Translations under genes and position numbers: made by a program | Assembly (NCBI RefSeq): GCF_900112485.1 | Contig: NZ_FOMG01000002.1 | Span: 1 to 64,000 of the forward strand | Origin: Clostridium uliginosum | GTDB lineage: Bacteria; Bacillota; Clostridia; Clostridiales; Clostridiaceae | Direction: 5' to 3' | DNA: 64,000 bases | Notes under the pieces: generated by a model | What the model was told of the DNA's origin: nothing | Seen by the model: only the letters and a program-made list of their open reading frames with translations | Databases searched by the model: none | Shown: positions 26,468-36,575 of the stretch, one piece after another | Position numbering within the stretch: position 1 is the stretch's first letter | How the letters are laid out: each line of letters begins with the position of its first letter

Positions 26468-28105
26468 TTAGTCTAAGAACATTTTTATATCATCCTCAAC
26501 ATTTGTAATTCCGCCTATTCCAAAGTTCTCTACTAAAACATTAACTACATTTGGTGAAAGAAATGCTGGTAATGTTGGTCCTAAATGAATATTCTTTACT
26601 CCTAAATGTAATAGAGATAAAAGAACTATTACTGCTTTTTGTTCATACCATGCAATATTGAATGCTATTGGCAATTCATTTATATCTTCAAGTTCAAATA
26701 CTTCTTTAAGCTTTAATGCAATTAATGCTAAAGAATAAGAATCATTACATTGACCTGCATCTAATACTCTAGGTATTCCACCTATATCCCCTAATTTTAA
26801 CTTGTTATACTTATATTTTGCACAACCTGCTGTTAATATAACAGTATCACTTGGAAGAGCTTTTGCAAAATCTGTATAATACTCTCTCTTTTTAGATCTA
26901 CCATCACATCCTGCCATAACAAAGAATTTCTTTATAGCTCCAGTTTTTACTGCTTCAACTATCTTATCTGCTAGTGCAAGTACTTGGTTATGAGCAAATC
27001 CTCCTATGATTTCTCCCTCTTCTATTTGAATAGGAGCTAAGCACTTTTTAGCTTGTTCAATTATTACTGTAAAATCTTTATTTCCTGTTTTGTCAGCTAC
27101 AATATGAGTACATCCTTCAAATCCAGCTGCTCCTGTAGTATACATTCTGTTCTTATAGCTATCTTTTGGTGTAACTATACAGTTAGTTGTCATAAGTATT
27201 GGTCCATTAAAACTTTCAAATTCCTCAGTTTGTTTCCACCATGCATTACCATAGTTACCTATAAAATGTGAATACTTTTTAAAAGCTGGATAATAGTGAG
27301 CTGGTAACATTTCAGAGTGAGTATAAATATCTACTCCTGTACCTTCTGTTTGAATTAGTAATTGTTCAAGATCTTTTAAGTCATGACCTGATACTAAGAT
27401 TCCAGGCTTATTGCTTACCCCAATATTAACTTTAGTTGCTTCTGGATGTCCATAACTTTCTGTATTTGCTTTATCTAATAAAGCCATTCCATCAACTCCA
27501 ACTTTACCTATTTCTAAAGTTAAGGCTATATATTCATCTACAGATACATTATTATCAGCAGTTAATGCTAATGCTTTTTGCATAAAAGCACATATTTCCT
27601 CATCTTCATAACCTAAAGCATTTGCATGTTTTACATATGCAGACAGTCCTTTTAATCCGTAAGTAATAAGTTCTCTTAAACTTCTAACATCTTCATTCTC
27701 CGTAGATAAGACTCCTACCATTGAAGCTTTTTTATTCATCTCATCTTCACTTTTTGTATTCCATAAGGCAGCTGAACTTAAAGTTTCTTTATGGGTTAAT
27801 TTTTCTAATAATTCTTCTTTTATGTCTAAAGTTTCTCTCACCTTAGCATAAAATACTGAATTATCAAAATTAGCATTAGTTATAGTAGTAAAAAGGTTCA
27901 TTGTTACAGTTGTATTTACAATTTTAGATACTATTATACCTTCTTCTCTAACCTTTGTTGCCACTTCTGATAATCCTCTAGTTGTATATATTAATAAATC
28001 TTGAAGCTTTGCAAGTTCTGGTGTTTTTCCACATACACCTCTTATAGTACAGCCTGTACAACCTGCAGCTTCTTGACATTGAAAACAAAACATTTTATTA
28101 TCCAT
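26468..28105 (-). CDS. hcp: Hydroxylamine reductase / hybrid-cluster protein
   Basis: A 545-residue Hcp. N-terminal cysteines 7, 10, 19 and 25 (with an extra Cys16) bind the cubane cluster ([13 protein letters not shown] then GVCGK). C-terminal cysteine blocks ([28 protein letters not shown]) ligate the hybrid Fe-S-O cluster. It reduces hydroxylamine or nitric oxide in nitrosative stress, in the cytoplasm of anaerobes. AGAAGGAG precedes the ATG. It is monocistronic. A CRP/FNR-type regulator lies 2.1 kb upstream (30215-30895); HcpR-type regulators often control hcp, but this pairing is a guess. Confidence 0.96.
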   Translation of the reverse strand: MDNKMFCFQCQEAAGCTGCTIRGVCGKTPELAKLQDLLIYTTRGLSEVATKVREEGIIVSKIVNTTVTMNLFTTITNANFDNSVFYAKVRETLDIKEELLEKLTHKETLSSAALWNTKSEDEMNKKASMVGVLSTENEDVRSLRELITYGLKGLSAYVKHANALGYEDEEICAFMQKALALTADNNVSVDEYIALTLEIGKVGVDGMALLDKANTESYGHPEATKVNIGVSNKPGILVSGHDLKDLEQLLIQTEGTGVDIYTHSEMLPAHYYPAFKKYSHFIGNYGNAWWKQTEEFESFNGPILMTTNCIVTPKDSYKNRMYTTGAAGFEGCTHIVADKTGNKDFTVIIEQAKKCLAPIQIEEGEIIGGFAHNQVLALADKIVEAVKTGAIKKFFVMAGCDGRSKKREYYTDFAKALPSDTVILTAGCAKYKYNKLKLGDIGGIPRVLDAGQCNDSYSLALIALKLKEVFELEDINELPIAFNIAWYEQKAVIVLLSLLHLGVKNIHLGPTLPAFLSPNVVNVLVENFGIGGITNVEDDIKMFLD

Positions 28106-28187
28106 ATTTAAATCTCCTTCTCAATTTAATTTAGTTACATTAATTAATATCTTTCATATACCTTATGTACTTATTTTATATTCAATC

Positions 28188-28228
28188 AAAAAAATAGTCT
28201 GTAACATAAGTTACAAACTATTTTTTAA
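28188..28228 (-). terminator. deoC terminator
   Basis: AAATAGT(C/T)TGTAAC-type stem (GTTACAAACTATTTTTT on the right) with T runs on both sides. Lies between deoC and hcp. Confidence 0.8.
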
Positions 28229-28273
28229 TTAATCATTTATCCTAATATACTTTTCCAACATTTAAATTTGATT

Positions 28274-28939
28274 TTAATAGCCTAATGTTTCTTTTCCTTT
28301 TATCATATTAATTGCTGAACTAGTACCAATTCTTTCACAGCCTTCTTTTATGAACATTTCAAGATCTGCAACACTTTTAACACCACCGGCAGCCTTAATT
28401 TTTACGTTTTTACCAATATATTTTTTAAATAGCTTTACGTCTTCAATAGTTGCACCACCTGTACCAAAACCAGTAGATGTTTTAATGAAATCTGCTCCAG
28501 CTTTTGTTACTGCCTTACACATTTCAATCTTTTCATCTTCTGTCAAATAACAGGTTTCAATAATAACCTTTAATATTTTATCTCCAACTGCTTCTTTTAA
28601 AGTTGCAATTTCTTCAGTTACTTTTTCATATAATCCATTTTTCACATCTGTAATATTAATTACCATATCAATTTCATTTGCACCATCTTCTAGTGCTTTT
28701 TTTGTTTCTGCCAACTTTGCTACTGTTTCACTATAGCCAAGAGGAAAACCTACAACAGTACAAATGTTAATTTTATCTCCATATTTTTCATGAATACGGG
28801 AAATATAACAAGATGGAATACATACAGAAGCAGTTTCATATTCAATAGCATCTTCACATATCTTTTGAATATCATCCCATGTTGCAAATGCCTTTAATAA
28901 AGTGTGATCAACATGTTTTAAAATTTCTGAATTTGTCAT
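28274..28939 (-). CDS. deoC: Deoxyribose-phosphate aldolase
   Basis: A 221-residue class I aldolase splitting 2-deoxyribose-5-phosphate into glyceraldehyde-3-phosphate and acetaldehyde, in deoxynucleoside breakdown. HTLLKAFAT near the N-terminus, the Schiff-base lysine in FIKTSTGFGTGG (about 150-160) and the second lysine in IKAAGGVKS are present. The ATG at 28939 has GGAG 6 bases upstream; an ATG four codons earlier sits too close to its own GGAG. A structured leader (28956-29022) may control translation. Divergent from a DeoR-family regulator. Confidence 0.95.
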   Translation of the reverse strand: MTNSEILKHVDHTLLKAFATWDDIQKICEDAIEYETASVCIPSCYISRIHEKYGDKINICTVVGFPLGYSETVAKLAETKKALEDGANEIDMVINITDVKNGLYEKVTEEIATLKEAVGDKILKVIIETCYLTEDEKIEMCKAVTKAGADFIKTSTGFGTGGATIEDVKLFKKYIGKNVKIKAAGGVKSVADLEMFIKEGCERIGTSSAINMIKGKETLGY

Positions 28940-28955
28940 AAATAACTCCATTTCT

Positions 28956-29022
28956 CCAGCGCTAAAAACAATCTTTTATTAAAGAACCTTTATCTATCTC
29001 GCTGGCAAAATAAAAGTTCTTT
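28956..29022 (-). promoter_or_regulatory. Possible pseudoknot leader of deoC
   Basis: AAAGAACCTTTAT and ATAAAAGTTCTTT (28981-29022) can form a hairpin. Its loop carries CGCTGG (29000-29005), complementary to CCAGCG (28956-28961), which overlaps the first Shine-Dalgarno region. This is the geometry of an H-type pseudoknot that could hide the ribosome-binding site. Not matched to a known riboswitch. Confidence 0.4.
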
Positions 29023-29050
29023 ATGAAAATAAAGTACATCTCTTTTCCTT

Positions 29051-29078
29051 ATTATATACTTTATTTTCATATTGTTAA
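29051..29078 (-). promoter_or_regulatory. deoC promoter
   Basis: TTAACA, 16-bp spacer, TATAAT on the minus strand. Predicts a leader of about 105 nt that includes the hairpin above. Confidence 0.55.
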
Positions 29079-29326
29079 TTTTCATAGTTATATTCTAATT
29101 TCAAAATGTTACATTGTCAACTTTTTTTGTTCTAACTATAACATTTATTTTGATTATATTATTATTTAAAGGTTTTTTCTTATAAATATAAATGAGTTTT
29201 ATTATTTATTTGTATTTTGCACGAAAAATGTTAAAATATAAACAAATAATTAAATTTTATTTACATCGTTTTTTATGATTAAATAATAATTAAAATTGTT
29301 AATAATACAAAAAAAACGGGGGCAAA

Positions 29327-30106
29327 ATGAGCAAAAAATTAGAACGAACAAATAAGATTATAGAAATATTAAAAGAAAAAAATGGTGCTTCTATCAAAGA
29401 ACTAGCCTCTACATTAGGCGTATCTGAAATGACAATTAGAAGAGATTTAAATGTTTTAAAGTCAAATAATATTGTAAACAATGTATATGGAGCTACAATT
29501 TATAATCCACTAAATAGTATTCAAAAATTAGATAATTTTTACGATATTACAAATGAAGTTGTAATACAAGAAGGTGAAAAATGTAAAATAGGAAAAGTGG
29601 CTGAAACTTTAATACAAACTGATGATATTATTATTATTGATACTGGAACAACTACAGAAAAACTCGCTCAAAATATTAGTAATGATATGAACCTAACTGC
29701 ATTATTTTACAATACTAATATTTTAATGGCTTTAAAAGGAAAAGATAATATTAAATTAATTTTTGCTGGTGGATATTTTCATCCCAACACACAAATGTTT
29801 GAAAGTTCTGAAGGAATTTCTCTAATTGAAAATACCCGAGCAACAAAAGTGTTTGTTTCAGCTGCAGGTATTCATGAGCAATTAGGGGTTACCTGCTCTA
29901 ATAACTATGAAGTACCAACTAAACGTGCTATTATAGGTTCTTCTGTAGAAAAAATACTATTAGTAGATTCTCAAAAATTTGGAATAGTAAAATCTTCATA
30001 CTTTGCTGATTTAAATGAATTTGATGTCATTATTACAGATAATGGGATTTCAAAAGAGTGGATTGATCGTATTAAAAATTTAGAGATACGGTTAATTATT
30101 GTTTAG
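29327..30106 (+). CDS. DeoR/GlpR-family transcriptional repressor
   Basis: 259 residues: DeoR-type winged helix at the N-terminus (SIKELASTLGVSEMTIRRDLNVL, about 21-43) and a DeoR C-terminal sugar-phosphate sensor domain (IIIDTGTTTEKLAQNI, FVSAAGIHEQLGVTC). GGGGG precedes the ATG. Divergent to deoC with a 387-bp gap, so control of deoC by a deoxyribose-phosphate signal is plausible. Expected length. Confidence 0.88.
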   Translation: MSKKLERTNKIIEILKEKNGASIKELASTLGVSEMTIRRDLNVLKSNNIVNNVYGATIYNPLNSIQKLDNFYDITNEVVIQEGEKCKIGKVAETLIQTDDIIIIDTGTTTEKLAQNISNDMNLTALFYNTNILMALKGKDNIKLIFAGGYFHPNTQMFESSEGISLIENTRATKVFVSAAGIHEQLGVTCSNNYEVPTKRAIIGSSVEKILLVDSQKFGIVKSSYFADLNEFDVIITDNGISKEWIDRIKNLEIRLIIV

Positions 30107-30112
30107 TTTGGG

Positions 30113-30144
30113 CATCTTTGACTTGATATTTTCTTTCATATGCC
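30113..30144. repeat. Family-1 right-end fragment
   Basis: ATCTTTGACTTG, then CTTTCATATGCC followed by TTA; the left part is missing. Confidence 0.6.
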
Positions 30145-30153
30145 TTAAATCAA

Positions 30154-30184
30154 TACAAGGCTATTGTTTAATCAATAGCCTTGC
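30154..30184 (+). terminator. Hairpin between convergent genes
   Basis: CAAGGCTATTG / CAATAGCCTTG stem. It lies between the DeoR gene and the CRP-type gene; the T tail is weak. Confidence 0.65.
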
Positions 30185-30214
30185 TCTAAGCATATATACT
30201 TTTCTTTCATATCC

Positions 30215-30895
30215 CTAATCAAACAATTCTTCTTCTAATTGTTCAATATTTAAAATTTTAATTGTATTCCTATTAAATTCAATGTAATTCATATCCCTAA
30301 GACTCATTAATTCTCTTGATAAAGATGGTCTTGGAATTCCAAGAATAGATGAAATTTCTTCTTTACTCTCTTTTAAATTAATTACTTCACTTTCTTGCTC
30401 TTTCATCTGTTCTAATATAAAGTTGATAACTTTATGTTTAACACTTTTAAATGATATATTTTTTATCTTTGAATTTAACATTAATACTTTATTACTTAAT
30501 AAAGCCATAAAATTTTCTAATATTTTTTCTTCTTTTAAGCATAACTTAATAATATCTTCTTTCTTTATATATATAATTTTACAATTATTAAAAGCCATAA
30601 CAGTTGATGGATAAGTACTTTTGTTTGAAAAAACTAATGCTTCACCAAAAACATCATTATTAGCTAATCTCTTTAGGACAATGCATTTTCCACTTGAATA
30701 TATTTTTTGAATCTCAACTATACCATCTAATATAATTCCTAAACTATTACACTCTTCTTCTTCTGATGCAATAACTTCACCTTTTTCATAACATTTTAAA
30801 GAATACCTAATATTAGAAATAACATTTCTTATATCTTGACTTTCAAGTCCATTAAAAAATTGATTTTCTTTTAATTTATTAATTACATCTTCCAT
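30215..30895 (-). CDS. CRP/FNR-family transcriptional regulator
   Basis: 226 residues: cyclic-nucleotide-binding-like beta-barrel (about 15-120, GEVIASEEEECNSLGIILDG, VFGEALVF), dimerisation helix, and a C-terminal helix-turn-helix (SKEEISSILGIPRPSLSRELMSL, about 174-196). No FNR-type cysteine cluster is seen. The sensor fold lacks a clear cAMP motif, as in HcpR/ArcR-like clostridial members. Its own ribosome-binding site (AGGAGG then AAGGTG). Target unknown; hcp nearby is a candidate. Confidence 0.85.
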   Translation of the reverse strand: MEDVINKLKENQFFNGLESQDIRNVISNIRYSLKCYEKGEVIASEEEECNSLGIILDGIVEIQKIYSSGKCIVLKRLANNDVFGEALVFSNKSTYPSTVMAFNNCKIIYIKKEDIIKLCLKEEKILENFMALLSNKVLMLNSKIKNISFKSVKHKVINFILEQMKEQESEVINLKESKEEISSILGIPRPSLSRELMSLRDMNYIEFNRNTIKILNIEQLEEELFD

Positions 30896-30915
30896 ATAAA
30901 CACCTTATCCTCCTG

Positions 30916-30955
30916 TAAAAAGCAAAGCATACGCTAAACTTATTAACGTATGCTT
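30916..30955 (-). terminator. brnQ terminator
   Basis: AAGCATACG / CGTATGCTT stem followed by GCTTTTT on the minus strand. Confidence 0.85.
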
Positions 30956-31010
30956 ATAATTCTATTTTTTATTATATCATTAATAACAAGTTCATATCCG
31001 CGTTTTTATA

Positions 31011-32351
31011 TTAAAACCCTTCAGTCACTAGTTTTTTTGTAAAATGCTCTTTGATAAACTTATATGAAATTCCGATACAAGCTCCTAATATTGCTGGCAC
31101 TATCCAACCAAGTCCTTGCGAATAAAGTGGTAATTTAGAAAATGCATTTACCATAAAGCTTATACTTATTCCAGCTTGATTTAGTGCATCTACTATACTT
31201 ACTACTGAAGTAAATAATATTGTAAAAGAATATACCACTGAACTTCCGCCAAAAAGATTATTTGTCATTGCAAGTACTATAAGCATTATAGCTATTGGAT
31301 AAATAGCATTTAACACTGGAACTGATACTGAAAGAATCTTTGTTAATCCCATATTAGCAAGTACCATACTTGAAACAGAAAGAATTCTAACCCATGCTTT
31401 ATAAGATACTTTTGAATTTAATGTTCTAAAATATTCACTACAAGAAGTTATAAGTCCAACACAAGTAGTTAAACAAGCAACTGTGAAAATTGCTGCAAGT
31501 AATATAACACCTGGTTGTCCAAATATATAAGTCATTACATTTGTAAGAGTTTGAGCTCCATTTTCAGTAGCTCCAAATTTTCCTCCAGAAGTTGCTCCTA
31601 AATGAGCAAGCATAGAATAAATTATTATTAATAATCCACCCGCAATTAATCCAGCCTTTATTGAATTTGAGACAACGTATTTTTCTTCTTTAACACCTTT
31701 AGATTTTATTGCTAATGAAATTACTATTCCAAAATTTAATGCTGCAATAGTGTCCATAGTTAAATATCCATCCAAGAAACCTTTAACTAAAGGTGATATT
31801 ACATATTCTCCACTAGCTACTCCATATCCACCTAATGGTTTTAGAACACTTGCTAGAAAAACACATGAAATTAAAGTTAATAAAGTTGGTGTTAAAAATT
31901 TCCCCATACGGTCTACTAACTTAGATGGTGTTAAACAGATCCAATAAGCTAAAGAAAAAAATATTAAAGTATATATAAGTCTTGCTAAAGTAACTGAAAT
32001 CATTCCTTCTGGTAAAAATGGTGCTACTGCCATTTCAAAAGGAAGACTTCCTGCTCTTGGAATTCCAAGGCATGGTCCTATTGATAAATATATTAAAACT
32101 GTAAATATAGATGCAAAAATCGGATTTACTCTATTGGCTAATGCTTTTAGCCCACCAGATTTAGCAACTGCAATTACTCCTAATACAGGGAACCCCACTG
32201 CTGTTATAAAAAATCCTGCCATTGCTACCCAAGTAGCACTTCCTGCTGATTGTGCAAGAAATGGTGGAAATATTAAATTTCCTGCTCCAAAAAATAATGA
32301 AAAAAGCATTAAGCTTATAAGTCCTAAATTTTTCTTTGATAAATTATTCAT
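31011..32351 (-). CDS. brnQ: Branched-chain amino acid transport protein (LIVCS family)
   Basis: A 446-residue, about 12-segment Na+-coupled importer of Ile, Leu and Val. FSLFFGAGNLIFPPFLAQSA near the N-terminus is the family signature. GGGGG lies 9 bases before the ATG. It is monocistronic and sits under a T-box leader whose specifier reads ATC (Ile), so it should be induced when charged tRNA-Ile falls. Confidence 0.95.
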   Translation of the reverse strand: MNNLSKKNLGLISLMLFSLFFGAGNLIFPPFLAQSAGSATWVAMAGFFITAVGFPVLGVIAVAKSGGLKALANRVNPIFASIFTVLIYLSIGPCLGIPRAGSLPFEMAVAPFLPEGMISVTLARLIYTLIFFSLAYWICLTPSKLVDRMGKFLTPTLLTLISCVFLASVLKPLGGYGVASGEYVISPLVKGFLDGYLTMDTIAALNFGIVISLAIKSKGVKEEKYVVSNSIKAGLIAGGLLIIIYSMLAHLGATSGGKFGATENGAQTLTNVMTYIFGQPGVILLAAIFTVACLTTCVGLITSCSEYFRTLNSKVSYKAWVRILSVSSMVLANMGLTKILSVSVPVLNAIYPIAIMLIVLAMTNNLFGGSSVVYSFTILFTSVVSIVDALNQAGISISFMVNAFSKLPLYSQGLGWIVPAILGACIGISYKFIKEHFTKKLVTEGF

Positions 32352-32394
32352 TTTAAAATCCCCCTATTTTCTAGTTAAATATTAAGCTATTCTT

Positions 32395-32625
32395 TCATGT
32401 GCCTAATATGTTCTTATAAATTATTTACTTATCACTAATGTCACCTTCAATATCCATATAAATTCCCCCTTAAAGTAGTTTCAAAAAATAACTAATCAAT
32501 TTTTGCACCATACTTTTGTCTATGTATTTACTAATAGCATCACTATCAGTGAATTACATCTTATCTTCTAGCACAAAGTATACATCTTATACTTAATTGT
32601 TAATTTTTCCCTATAACTAAATATA
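32395..32625. repeat. Decayed family-1 copy in the brnQ leader
   Basis: The order of features follows full family-1 copies (AATTAAGTATAAGATGTATA on the minus strand, a central palindrome CTATCAGTGA, GACAAAAGTATGG), but with many substitutions. Ends near CATGTGCC then TAA. Confidence 0.45.
32425..32457 (-). CDS. Ten-codon mini-ORF in the brnQ leader
   Basis: ATG plus nine codons (MDIEGDISDK) and TAA, with AAGGGGG 7 bases upstream, between the T-box terminator and brnQ. The ribosome-binding site is unusually strong for such a short frame. It could be a leader peptide or decay of an older start. Low confidence. Confidence 0.3.
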   Translation of the reverse strand: MDIEGDISDK

Positions 32626-32930
32626 AAAATACCCCGTCCCTAATGAAAGGGACGAGGTTTAATCGCGATACCACCCTGATTCTATAAAATGATAAAAACA
32701 TAATTTTAATTCATCTTATAGCACTTAGCTACGTACTAAATAATACGTTTTTCTTTTAACGGTGAAACTCCGTTGAAGCTTACTTTAATATAATTTCTGC
32801 TTCACTTCTCCGAGATGATTTTCAGTTAGTACTCTGAACGTTGGCTTTCATCAACTACCAACTTTCTGTAGAACAGTAATTACTACTTACTTTTTCTCTT
32901 CATAGAATTTATTTTTCTAATATTTTAATT
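32624..32930 (-). ncRNA. T-box leader, isoleucine specifier
   Basis: The minus strand shows a long stem I with AGTA turn, the specifier ATC (plus 32817-32819), and the antiterminator T-box AGGGTGGTATCGCG. A competing terminator follows (CCTCGTCCC / GGGACGGGG, 32631-32659, then TTTTT). Ile-tRNA binding should favour read-through into brnQ. Confidence 0.92.
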
Positions 32931-32959
32931 ATAATACACCCACCTTTAAATATTGTCAA
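32931..32959 (-). promoter_or_regulatory. Promoter of the T-box/brnQ transcript
   Basis: TTGACA, 17-bp spacer, TATTAT on the minus strand. Confidence 0.75.
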
Positions 32960-32993
32960 TATAATAAATTTATACTAATTATAATTAACTTTA

Positions 32994-33105
32994 GGCATAT
33001 TAAAGGAAATAAAATTAACGCATAGCAAGCTATGGGCTGATTTTATTGACGCAGTATGACACAAAATAGACTAGCATACTGACTTGTTATTTATTTTAAT
33101 ATGCC
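32994..33105. repeat. Family-1 element, 112-bp copy
   Basis: GGCATATTAAAGGAAATAAA to TTATTTTAATATGCC, TTA at 32991-32993 and 33106-33108. Nearly identical to the right two thirds of the copy at 118-274, but lacks the left internal segment. Confidence 0.9.
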
Positions 33106-33123
33106 TTAAGAACATAAAAAATA

Positions 33124-33205
33124 GGCTTTGTTTTAAAACCGTGTTGATATTATTATATAAAGCTCACGGACGGTGAAATTTACTTTAAGAACTCTAAAAC
33201 GAATA
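33124..33205. repeat. Family-2 partial element
   Basis: GGCTTTGTTTTAAAACCGTG then TTGATATT. The following AAAGCTCA...AACTCTAAAA segment matches the reversed right half of the 53867-54085 copy. No right end. Confidence 0.65.
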
Positions 33206-33263
33206 TTAATCCTATTTAATGGTTAAAATCATATTATTAAAATAATTGGTAATACTAAAATTA

Positions 33264-33420
33264 GGCATATTCAAAAAAATAATAGACCAGTACGCTTGTC
33301 TATTATGTGTCATATTGCATCTGTAAGTTATACTAATAGATAAGCTATAAGCATAACTTACCTCCTTGTCTGATACAAAATATACGATGCATCTTTGGTA
33401 TATTATTTTTTTCATGTACC
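33264..33420. repeat. Family-1 element, 157-bp copy
   Basis: GGCATATTCAAAAAAATAAT to TTTTTTCATGTACC, TTA at 33261-33263 and 33421-33423, central palindrome around AGTTATACTAATAG. Confidence 0.88.
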
Positions 33421-33449
33421 TTATTCTGATGTAAAGGAGAAAGTTTATT

Positions 33450-33629
33450 ATGTTTAAAATGAAAAGTATTAAAAATTCAACAAATAATCAATTAGAATCT
33501 TCTACCGGATATGCTAAGCCTTCAAAAGAACCTAATGATGGATACTTTATTGAAAAATATCCAAAAGATAGTTTTAGTTCTGAAGGAACTGTTAGGTATG
33601 GTGAAGAACAAGATGTAGATGATTTATAA
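33450..33629 (+). CDS. Small hypothetical protein, 59 residues
   Basis: An unrecognised 59-residue gene with AAAGGAGA 9 bases before the ATG and a strong terminator 20 bp after the stop. Basic N-terminus (MFKMKSIKNS), then a hydrophilic Pro/Ser/Asp/Glu-rich body ending EEQDVDDL. No Cys, signal peptide or membrane segment. The ribosome-binding site and terminator together support expression. It begins just after a full family-1 repeat. Confidence 0.65.
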   Translation: MFKMKSIKNSTNNQLESSTGYAKPSKEPNDGYFIEKYPKDSFSSEGTVRYGEEQDVDDL

Positions 33630-33650
33630 ATATTCCTAATCTAAATCACA

Positions 33651-33706
33651 TAGAAAAGGCTGTCTTAAATTGATTTAAAAATCATTTTAAGACAGCCTTT
33701 TCTTGA
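33651..33706. terminator. Bidirectional terminator
   Basis: AAAAGGCTGTCTTAAA / TTTAAGACAGCCTTTT arms between the small plus-strand gene and the end of mgtA. Confidence 0.9.
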
Positions 33707-33733
33707 TATATTATATTATTCTTTAGATAGACC

Positions 33734-36445
33734 TTATAACAAATCTCCGTATTTTCTTACATATAGTTTTTTAAGCATTGTAACTAAAACCATATATCCC
33801 AAAATAGTAACTAATAAAAACAAGAAATATACTGCTGGCATAGGATACATACCCAAACATCTTCCGAATTTTGTATATGGTATAACTGTACCTATTACAA
33901 TTGAAATAGTTGTTAATATAACTATTGGTAATGATGCTCTACTTTGAATAAATGGTATTTTAGGAGTTCTAATCATATGAATAACTAGTGTTTGTGACCA
34001 TAAAGATTCTACAAACCATCCTGCATTAAATACCATCATAAATAATGTATTATCAACCCCTGGAGCACCATAGTTTCCACCGCAAACAATTGGGCCTATA
34101 ACAAAATACATTAATAGATATGTGGTAATATCAAATATTGAACTAGTTGGTCCAATCCATAACATGAATTTTCCAATTGATGATGAATTCCAGGTACGAG
34201 GAGATTTAAGAAATTCTGTATCTACATTATCCCATGGAATTGATATACAAGACATATCATAAATTAAATTTAATACTAACAATTGTACTGGTAGCATTGG
34301 TAAAAATGGAAGTAATGCACTTGCTACTAAAACACTAAACATATTTCCAAAATTAGAGCTTGCTGTCATTTTAATATATTTAATAATATTAGCAAATATT
34401 TTTCGGCCTTCAATTATTCCTTTTTCAAGTACCATTAAATCTTTCTCTAATAAGATAATATCTGCTGATTCCTTTGCAATATCCACAGCTGTATCAACTG
34501 AAATACCAATATCAGCTTTTTTCATTGCTGGAGCATCATTAATTCCATCTCCCATGAAACCTACAACGTGTCCATTTTTTTTCAATAAAGAAACTACTCT
34601 TTCTTTTTGTTGTGGTGATAACTTTGCAAAAATATTTGTTTCTTCTACTGCAACTTTTAGTTTTTCATCACTCATGCTTTCTATTTCTGAACCAAGAAGT
34701 ATATTCTTTATATTTACGCCTACTTTATTGCATACATACTTAGTTACTTTTTCATTATCTCCTGTAAGAACTTTTACATCTACTCCATATTCATTTAATG
34801 CTTTTATTGCTTCTTTAGAAGATTCCTTTGGTGGATCTAGAAAACCCATATAACCCATAAGAACCATATCTGCTTCATCCCTAACTGAAAATGCTTTTTC
34901 TGGTGAAGGATTTGTTTTTTGTGCTACTGCTATAACTCTCATGCCCTTTTCATTTAAATCATTAACTGTACTTAGAATTTCATTCTTAATGTTATTTGTA
35001 AGTTCAACAACACTTCCTTTATATTCTGCAAAAGTACATATATCTAACATCTCTTCAACTGCACCTTTGGTAATAAGTTGTGTTTTTCTCTTATTATCTT
35101 TTAACACTACTGACATTCTACGGCGAGTAAAATCAAATGGTATTTCATCTATCTTTTCATATACTTCCTTATAATTTACAAAGCCTTCTTTTTGTCCATG
35201 TTCAAGTATTGCAACATCAAGTAAATTTTTAAGACCTGTTTGAAAATAGCTTACTAAATAGCCATGACGGAGTACTCTTAAATCTTCATTACCGTGAATA
35301 TCAAGATATCTTTCTAAAATAATCTTATCTTCTGTAAGAGTTCCTGTTTTATCTGTACATAAGACATCTATAGCTCCAAAATTTTGTATAGAATTTAAAT
35401 TCTTAACTATTGTTTTGCTTTTAGACATAGATAGTGCACCTTTTGCAAGATTTGTAGTAACTATCATAGGAAGCATTTCTGGAGTTAATCCTACAGCAAT
35501 TGAAATTCCAAATAAAAAAGCTTGAATCCAATCACCCTTAGTTATACCATTAATAACAAATACAATAGGTACCATTATTGTCATAAACTTAATTAATAAT
35601 TTACTTATTGAATTAACACCTTTATCAAAACTTGTTAATTCTCTTTTTTCAGTTAATGTGTTTGAAATACTTCCTAGAAAAGTATCATTTCCTGTATTTA
35701 TAACCAAAGCTAATGCTGTCCCACTAATAACATTAGTACCCATAAAAGCTAAATTTTCAAGTTCAAAACAATCAATATTTTTTGATTTTCTTGTTTCATT
35801 TGATAATTTTGCAAATTTTTCGACTGGTTCTGATTCTCCTGTCATAGATGCTTGGCTTATAAATAAATCTTTTGCATGAATTATTCTAATATCTGCGGGA
35901 ATCATATCACCAGCTGTTAATTTTATAATATCTCCTGGTACAATATTATCAATATCTCTTTCTTCTTCAATGCCTTCACGAATTACAGCTATTGTTGTCT
36001 TTATCATAGCTTTAAGCTTTTTTCCTGCATTGTTTGATTTACCTTCTTGTACAAATTTTAGTATTCCACTTATTGTAACCATTGTACATATGATTATTAC
36101 TGTAGTTAACTTCCTATCTTCTGGCAATGCAATAACATAATCTGTAACAAATGAAACTATTGCAAGCAAAAAAAGTACAACTGTAAATGGATTGATAAAT
36201 GCTTTGATAAATCTCTTATACCAAACATCCTCATCACCATAGTTTATCTCATTCTCTCCATACTCTTCAATTCTAATTTTAGCTTCATTGTTTGTTATTC
36301 CTTCATAAGTTGTTTTATATTCTTTTAATACATCATCTATTTTAATTGCTGAAGCATCTAGCAATTTATTTATCATTTCTCTTCTTTTGATGTGTCTTTC
36401 TAAAATTGATTTTTCACTATTTTTTTTGTTAAATAAAAATTTCAT
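33734..36445 (-). CDS. mgtA: Magnesium-importing P-type ATPase (MgtA/MgtB type)
   Basis: A 903-residue P3B-type ATPase. The actuator motif TGES, phosphorylation site [11 protein letters not shown], nucleotide-domain motifs and hinge [16 protein letters not shown] are intact, with about ten membrane helices. It imports Mg2+. The ATG at 36445 has GAGGAGGG 7 bases upstream; an in-frame ATG 42 bases earlier lacks one. Expression should depend on the M-box at 36880-37035, and possibly on a 52-residue leader ORF and a hairpin between the M-box terminator and this gene. Confidence 0.96.
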   Translation of the reverse strand: MKFLFNKKNSEKSILERHIKRREMINKLLDASAIKIDDVLKEYKTTYEGITNNEAKIRIEEYGENEINYGDEDVWYKRFIKAFINPFTVVLFLLAIVSFVTDYVIALPEDRKLTTVIIICTMVTISGILKFVQEGKSNNAGKKLKAMIKTTIAVIREGIEEERDIDNIVPGDIIKLTAGDMIPADIRIIHAKDLFISQASMTGESEPVEKFAKLSNETRKSKNIDCFELENLAFMGTNVISGTALALVINTGNDTFLGSISNTLTEKRELTSFDKGVNSISKLLIKFMTIMVPIVFVINGITKGDWIQAFLFGISIAVGLTPEMLPMIVTTNLAKGALSMSKSKTIVKNLNSIQNFGAIDVLCTDKTGTLTEDKIILERYLDIHGNEDLRVLRHGYLVSYFQTGLKNLLDVAILEHGQKEGFVNYKEVYEKIDEIPFDFTRRRMSVVLKDNKRKTQLITKGAVEEMLDICTFAEYKGSVVELTNNIKNEILSTVNDLNEKGMRVIAVAQKTNPSPEKAFSVRDEADMVLMGYMGFLDPPKESSKEAIKALNEYGVDVKVLTGDNEKVTKYVCNKVGVNIKNILLGSEIESMSDEKLKVAVEETNIFAKLSPQQKERVVSLLKKNGHVVGFMGDGINDAPAMKKADIGISVDTAVDIAKESADIILLEKDLMVLEKGIIEGRKIFANIIKYIKMTASSNFGNMFSVLVASALLPFLPMLPVQLLVLNLIYDMSCISIPWDNVDTEFLKSPRTWNSSSIGKFMLWIGPTSSIFDITTYLLMYFVIGPIVCGGNYGAPGVDNTLFMMVFNAGWFVESLWSQTLVIHMIRTPKIPFIQSRASLPIVILTTISIVIGTVIPYTKFGRCLGMYPMPAVYFLFLLVTILGYMVLVTMLKKLYVRKYGDLL

Positions 36446-36506
36446 TTCTATTCCCTCCTCATAATTTAAATCATTTAATGAGTGCATGAGAATAGAAACA
36501 AAAGAA

Positions 36507-36546
36507 TAACCTATTTACCATAAATCACATATAGTAAACAGGTTAC
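36507..36546 (-). promoter_or_regulatory. Hairpin between the leader ORF and mgtA
   Basis: AACCTGTTTAC / GTAAATAGGTT arms, followed on the minus strand by a T-rich stretch (TTATTCTTTTGTTTC). Could be a second attenuator or a coupling structure. Confidence 0.5.
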
Positions 36547-36575
36547 ATCCTTAAACACAGTAAAATTTTATATTT

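Noticed and set aside
33212..33415. 67-residue minus-strand frame
   Set aside because: It lies almost wholly in a family-1 repeat and has no coding features.
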